Positions 59,121 to 64,000 of a DNA stretch of 64,000 nt are shown here, piece by piece. A model generated the notes under the pieces. It saw nothing but the letters and a program-made list of their open reading frames with translations. It was not told the DNA's origin and did not search any database. A program made the translations under genes and the position numbers. The stretch is from Eudorina sp. 2006-703-Eu-15. Its lineage: Eukaryota; Chlorophyta; Chlorophyceae; Chlamydomonadales; Volvocaceae. The stretch spans positions 2,518,164 through 2,582,163 of the forward strand of contig BDSI01000001.1 in the NCBI GenBank assembly GCA_003117195.1, in the 5' to 3' direction. Each line of letters starts with the position of its first letter. Within the stretch, counting starts at the first letter, position 1.

Positions 59121-59163
59121 TTGATCCCTTTCCGGGGTCCGCTGTAACGTTCACTCATTCATG
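59121..59163 (-). repeat. Dispersed GTTACAG(T/C)GGACCCC repeat, minus orientation
   Basis: Reverse complement reads ATGAATGAGTGAACGTTACA then GCGGACCCCGGAAAGGGATC. Same block order as the plus-strand copies. Confidence 0.85.
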
Positions 59164-62100
59164 TGCGTCGATCTAAACGGACACAGCAGACGCAAAGCTA
59201 GGAGCGAACCACCGTTCATTCGTTACACATACAGCCTGTCTTGGAGGTTCCAATGTCGGGGCTCAAGCCCAACACTGTACAGAACGGGGAGGAATGCGGC
59301 TTCATTGCCGCAGCTGCATGAGCAACCATAGCACATACGTATGTACGAGTCCACCACTGAATCGCCACTCGCTTCTGCGGCATACACGACGGGACATGCA
59401 TGATCATTAAATCAAAAACACGATTTGAAGAGTCGAAGGGGATGATCAGGGCAGCGGGCAAGCTTGTTTGCAGAGTGGAATAATCAGCTACGGCACGCAG
59501 GCCGGGTACATGCAGGCACGCCCCTTGTAACGCTGGGTTACAGTATAAGACCCCACAATTGACCCTGCACAGCATCTCGAGAAGCCTTTGGCTGCGCGTG
59601 TTACACCCCTGTCTGCTGTCGTCCATACCAGGCTCCCAAAGCACACGCTTTGTGCGAAGTCCCCTGGTTCTACATCTACGTCGGATTGAGCACGAAGGGT
59701 TTCGCCGCCCAACCGTGAAGACGGCGAGGTGCTCCCCGGGACCCGAGGCGGATGTGTGCCTCGTCAGTACGGTAATCTGTTCGTACAGTACAGCATCGTA
59801 CGGCATCGTCATCACCCGCGGCTTGGGCACACACAGTTCCACACCGTCGAGAGGGCTTCCTCGCTCGTGACACGGCGGGGGGGGGGTCTTCGCGGGGCAC
59901 ACCCGGTCATCATCCGGTGCCGCCCTTCATATACGACTTGATGATTACGTCCGACTTCGTGCTGGCAGCACCCGGCCCTACCCCGGCTATCCGAAATGAA
60001 CAACGTTTCGGGTCTACCTGGAAGACATCGCGCAAACACACCGACACAGCTGTCACCACTGGCACAACGTGAAGCTTGTGAGGCCTACCACAACTACTGC
60101 ACGACACGTCCACCAAGGACAGCTAGCCTGTTTCACTGCCGACAGGCCATCCGCCGCCCAGCCCTCAATGGGCACCCAGCGGCCCCTGCCGCCGGTCCTA
60201 CTTTGCGGACGGGCTGCGGGCACTACGGGCACGTCCACAGGACCCCCGGATGCCCACAACTGATCACCGGTATCGGCACTTTTGTACGCAAAACGTCAAG
60301 AAAGGAGTACATGACGACAAGCAACACCCCGTACAGACAACGGCGAGCCGAGGGGCCGCTTGCGTGCGGGCAGCAGCGGACCAACCGAACCCAACAAAAC
60401 CAAACGTTTTGCCGCGGTCCCTCCCTGGCCGCTGCCCCATATTTGGCCACTGCCCTGCACACATTCATGACTTGCAGGCAGCCCCGATAGAAACCCAGAC
60501 GCCGAAGCGCGAGGTTGTTTGGTGAGCGAAAGACCGACCGACTGAGTCGCGGCGGTCGTCGACATGAACACAAAATAAGATACGTGCGTGATGACAGCCT
60601 GCATGTATGTCCCCGCCTGCCGAGGTTGGGTAGCTAGGTCGACAAGCAGGGCAACCGAACTGCGCAGTTCAACGAACTGGAACAACATATACACACACGG
60701 GCGGGCGGGTTGCATTTCTAAACACACACACGAGATGGCCAAGCTACCAACCCACAAGGGCGCACGAGGGGTCCACCCCCTTGTAACGGTTACAACTCAC
60801 GTGCTCACCAACCATAGCTCCGGTATTGTCAGTACCGATGCGATAGTGGCCAACGCAGAAGCAGAGCAGCGCCAACGCCGCCAAACAAAGACACACCGCA
60901 CACGCGCATACATGCAGGCAATGGCATTCACTTGCACCGCACAGCGTAAGTGCACGAATAATAATGAGTACGTCAGTACGAATGCGTGTGGTACTGTACG
61001 ACAGACATCCGGCCCAAGCCGGCCCACTCATCAGTGCGCCACCGGGCGCAGGGCCCAGCAACAGTACGTATAGCGCAGGTACGTATGCGACCTAGGTTTG
61101 TATCGTCTTATGCGACGGGGCACATGCGCGTTCGTTGACTGCGGCCGGTCGGTCGCAGCGTCTGGGTCCAGTCTGTCTGTAAAAATCAATGGCACTCAGC
61201 AGAATCGGCTGAGGGGAAGCGCTTCTATCCCAACGGAACGGCAGACTCGTACGTCATCACTGGCTGACGCAACGCGTGCAGCAAAGCGCACTCCGCAGCG
61301 CAACTAACAGCAACGCTACAAAACCAGATTCACGGATTTACGGACAGAGAGGACCGTACCATACACACGTCCACACACCGCGTCTAGAGCCGCCCGACGG
61401 CAGCCCGCCGATCAACGCGCCCTTTGGCGGGCGTCGTGTTCGGGCGACTGCTGTCCTCTTGCTGTCATCCAATATGAAACCCGGCACACATCAAATAGAG
61501 AAGTACAAAGCGACAGCAATCCCATGCATCTCTGCTTGCACGAGATCATTCGAATCCTCATTTGTAGATTGGCGGGCACATCCTCCTTGGTTGGCTGGGC
61601 CAATCGCCCGGGACCCCATTTCGTAACCGTCGGTGCGGCTTGATGATTGCAGAAGGCGACCTGTAGCTTCAAAACAATTAGGGGAAACGCGATGGAGCGT
61701 AGGCAGGGCACAGAAGCCTATCCACACTGTAGCGGTACTACCACTGGTACAACTACACACCGTCCAGGGCGGCCAGTCCAACCGCGCCGCCAAACGATTA
61801 CGACCAGATGCGTACGCAATCCCACAAACGTTCCGGCTCGTCTGCACACGTCTGCACATTGCACTGACAACGATGCGCAAACCATCCTACTCGAGCACAT
61901 TCCGTACTCATCATTACGTGATAACAATGGCACTCGGAGGTTTGGGTCCATGTAAGTGGAGATGTCCCGTGTAAGTGTAAGGGACGTCGGAACAGGTCAG
62001 CAATTCCTGACTTTTGGACCTGGCCACCATGACCGGCTGGCCCGGTGCTCGGCCGTCGGCTGTCAACACAGCCCGCAGCCGCGGCTGCGCGGCACCGTCA

Positions 62101-62471
62101 GGAGCGCGGCCGCGCGGATGAATAGCCTCTGGCGAGGCGGTTGAGACAGGGGCCCCCGGGGGCAGCGTCGGCTCTTCGGCGGCGCGCTGGTGGAGGCCCC
62201 GCCGGAACCATGCATGACGCGGACACGCGTGCTTTGCAGCGTGCCCGGCCGCAGCCGGTTGACAACGCACTGGCGCAGTGCTGGAAACTTGGACATTTGC
62301 GAGCACCCCTGGCACCAATGTCGTGCAGGGCTGCAGAAGGTGACGATCTCAACCTCCGCGGGGCCCACACGGCCCTCCGGATGTACACATACATCATACA
62401 GACAACCGTCACGGAATGGCGGCAAAGCAACCATCACCCATCACCCACACCACCCTTATCCTGGCTGCGCA

Positions 62472-64000
62472 TCACCGGGTTTCAGGCTCGCCTAGATGGA
62501 CATTCAGGCCCTCCACGAGGTCCGATAGGCACACCAGCACGCCCGCAGCCCACGGCGTGTCGGCATCCGCGTCCGCGGGGGACGGGCACAGCGCTGCACT
62601 GGCAAACGCGGCGGCGGAGGCCGGGCGCACCCCGGGAGCCCGGGCCGGGCTGCAGTTGGCGCTGTCGTGCAGTCGGCGCGTCGCTGCGGCGGCGCCGGTG
62701 CTGCCGACGCCGGCGCCGCCGCCGCTGCTGCGACCCCGTCGCCATTCGGGGACGTAGCACCCAGACGACGACGCGCAAGGGGCTTGCTGCTGCTGTTGTT
62801 GCTGCTGCTGCTGCCGTGCGTGTTGCTGAGCCGAGGTCAGCATGCATGCCAGCCGCGCGTCCAGCTCGGGCATGCACCCCGACACCTCGTAGTGGGTCCC
62901 CCTGTCGTCCTGCACCTGGGTGACGCTGACGCGCAGCCGCTGGCCGCACCCGCCCTCGCCGCCCGCCTGCGACCGACACGGGACCAACCGGGGGCGGCAT
63001 GGAGGGTCAAAGAAGAGTGCAATCGCTTGTCGTCTTGCAGCTTCACCCGTTGCAAGCAAGCATGTGAAGTGGGTTCTCGCAGCGGCACCCCGCGCTGGTC
63101 CCCCAACCAGTGTGGGGCCCGGGCTTACCGGCAGTACGCCCTCGTACACGAACTTGGTCTTGCGCCGAGCGTACTCCAGGTGCCGGTTGCGAGGCAGGCC
63201 CCGCTTGCTGCGCGTGAAGCCGTCAAAGCCCTCGGTTCGTACGGCAGCTGCGACACGCCGGGCGGTGGTGTGCGCTTCCGCGTCGTACGCCGGGCCCTGT
63301 GAGCAGTACGGCGGGCAGTACAGCGTCGTGTGTGTTTTGCGATGAAACCCGCCCGGCCCAAACCAGTCCGCGGTGTGTGTGAGCCATGGGCTCCGTCACC
63401 ACCCTCAACTGCCTTCGTAATCAAACCAGCGCCTTTTAATCGCTAGATGTCTCGAGAAGAGCATTGTCACAATTCCACCAGAGTTGCCCTTCATTCCCTT
63501 ACCGGCTGCTCCCGGTGCGTTGACTGGGCTACCAGCTTCAGCCGCAGGTCCAGCTGGTGGGGTGCCGCCATCAGCGCAACGGAGTGGAAGCGGGAGCCGC
63601 CCGCCTTGACTTTCCGAAGGGTGGACGTGGAGTCGTCGCTGTGAGGCAGTAGTTGTACAGGTGCAGTACGAGGAATCATGTAAAGATACGCGGTCAGGGC
63701 ATAAAAAAGGTAAGTATGGACGCAGAGCCACGAGGAGGTGGCGGTTCAGCAACTTAACTCAGCGCAGCTTCGGGCGGCTAGGGGTTGGCGCAGCGTTGGC
63801 GGCCGTTGACTGGCTACCAGCCCTTGCGGGCCGCCTGCTCACGCTTCCTCGTGATGCGAGTTGGACCTCCCCTCCCTTGACCCTCCCCCATCCCTCCCTC
63901 CCTAGGCCCCCTTGACTCACCCCCTGTCCATGGCCAGTGCGATGGAGTAGTGGACGTTGAGCTCCTGGTTGATGACGTGGAGGGTGGCGGTGGTCTTGGT
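62472..64000 (-). CDS. KH3: third member of the KH1/KH2 family, 3' exons only
   Basis: The window ends inside the gene. Visible exons in transcript order: 64000-63921 (partial, equals exon 6), 63638-63503 (exon 7), 63296-63129 (exon 8) and 62966-62472 (exon 9, stop TGA). Exon 7 is 136 nt, two codons longer than in KH1 and KH2, and more diverged (LRKVKAGGSRFHSVALMAAP). Exon 8, intron 8 and the start of exon 9 are nearly identical to KH2. Exon 9 carries a ten-residue poly-Gln after MLTSAQQHARQ, absent in KH1 and KH2, then a different low-complexity tail. The KH-like N-terminus should lie beyond the window. Confidence 0.8.

Larger units (their letters stand above)
55500..62471. other. Interval between the 3' ends of KH2 and KH3, no convincing gene
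   Basis: About 7 kb of mixed composition. It holds the 46-bp tandem duplication at 57868-57965 and a dispersed repeat at 59121. Two partial matches to GGACCCC-type repeats occur at 57030-57090 and 58455-58745. Open frames are short, without splice-site or codon-bias support. Confidence 0.5.

Overview
The window looks like nuclear DNA of a green alga, most likely a chlamydomonadalean (volvocine-type) species. The reasons are dense GT-AG introns with GTGAG(T/G) donors, very GC-rich exons with GC-rich third codon positions, long Gly, Ala and Gln homopolymers inside proteins, abundant micro- and minisatellites, and an elongator tRNA-Met with a short intron after the anticodon, as in land plants. 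The species is an inference; no bacterial or organellar features are visible.

Layout. (1) 190-11360, + strand: a complete 18-exon gene for DNA topoisomerase III alpha. The exon chain closes in frame at 1080 codons plus stop, with TOPRIM acidic residues, the catalytic tyrosine, Top3 zinc-finger cysteines, a GRF zinc finger and a C-terminal CCHC knuckle. Intron 6 opens with about 17 tandem copies of its own 5' splice site. (2) 11.4-20.2 kb: an inverted pair of an unidentified repeat brackets a poorly defined gene ('A') that contains a large inverted repeat. (3) 20.5-29.8 kb: two loci ('B' and 'C', + strand), each with helical segments, a basic patch and long low-complexity tracts; C abuts a 565-bp array of an 8-bp unit. 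(4) 30003-30095: tRNA-Met(CAT). (5) 32.7-35.0 kb: gene 'D' (+), ending in an Ala-rich helical domain. (6) 35-42.8 kb: no convincing genes, but a switch in strand composition near 37.6 kb. (7) 42.87-64 kb: three members of one multi-exon family that starts with a KH-like domain. KH1 (minus, 42870-47435, 636 aa) and KH2 (plus, 51437-55499, 642 aa) are divergent neighbours with identical exon phases. KH3 (minus, from 62472) runs off the window.

Top3 with GRF and CCHC fingers belongs to the RMI/Sgs1-BLM-type decatenation machinery that dissolves recombination intermediates. The KH family is presumed to bind RNA or single-stranded DNA, but I do not recognise the full-length family. Its 3' exons and the introns between them are nearly identical among copies while the 5' exons have diverged, which points to recent duplication or gene conversion. 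The window is otherwise rich in tandem and inverted repeats and in at least two dispersed short repeats.
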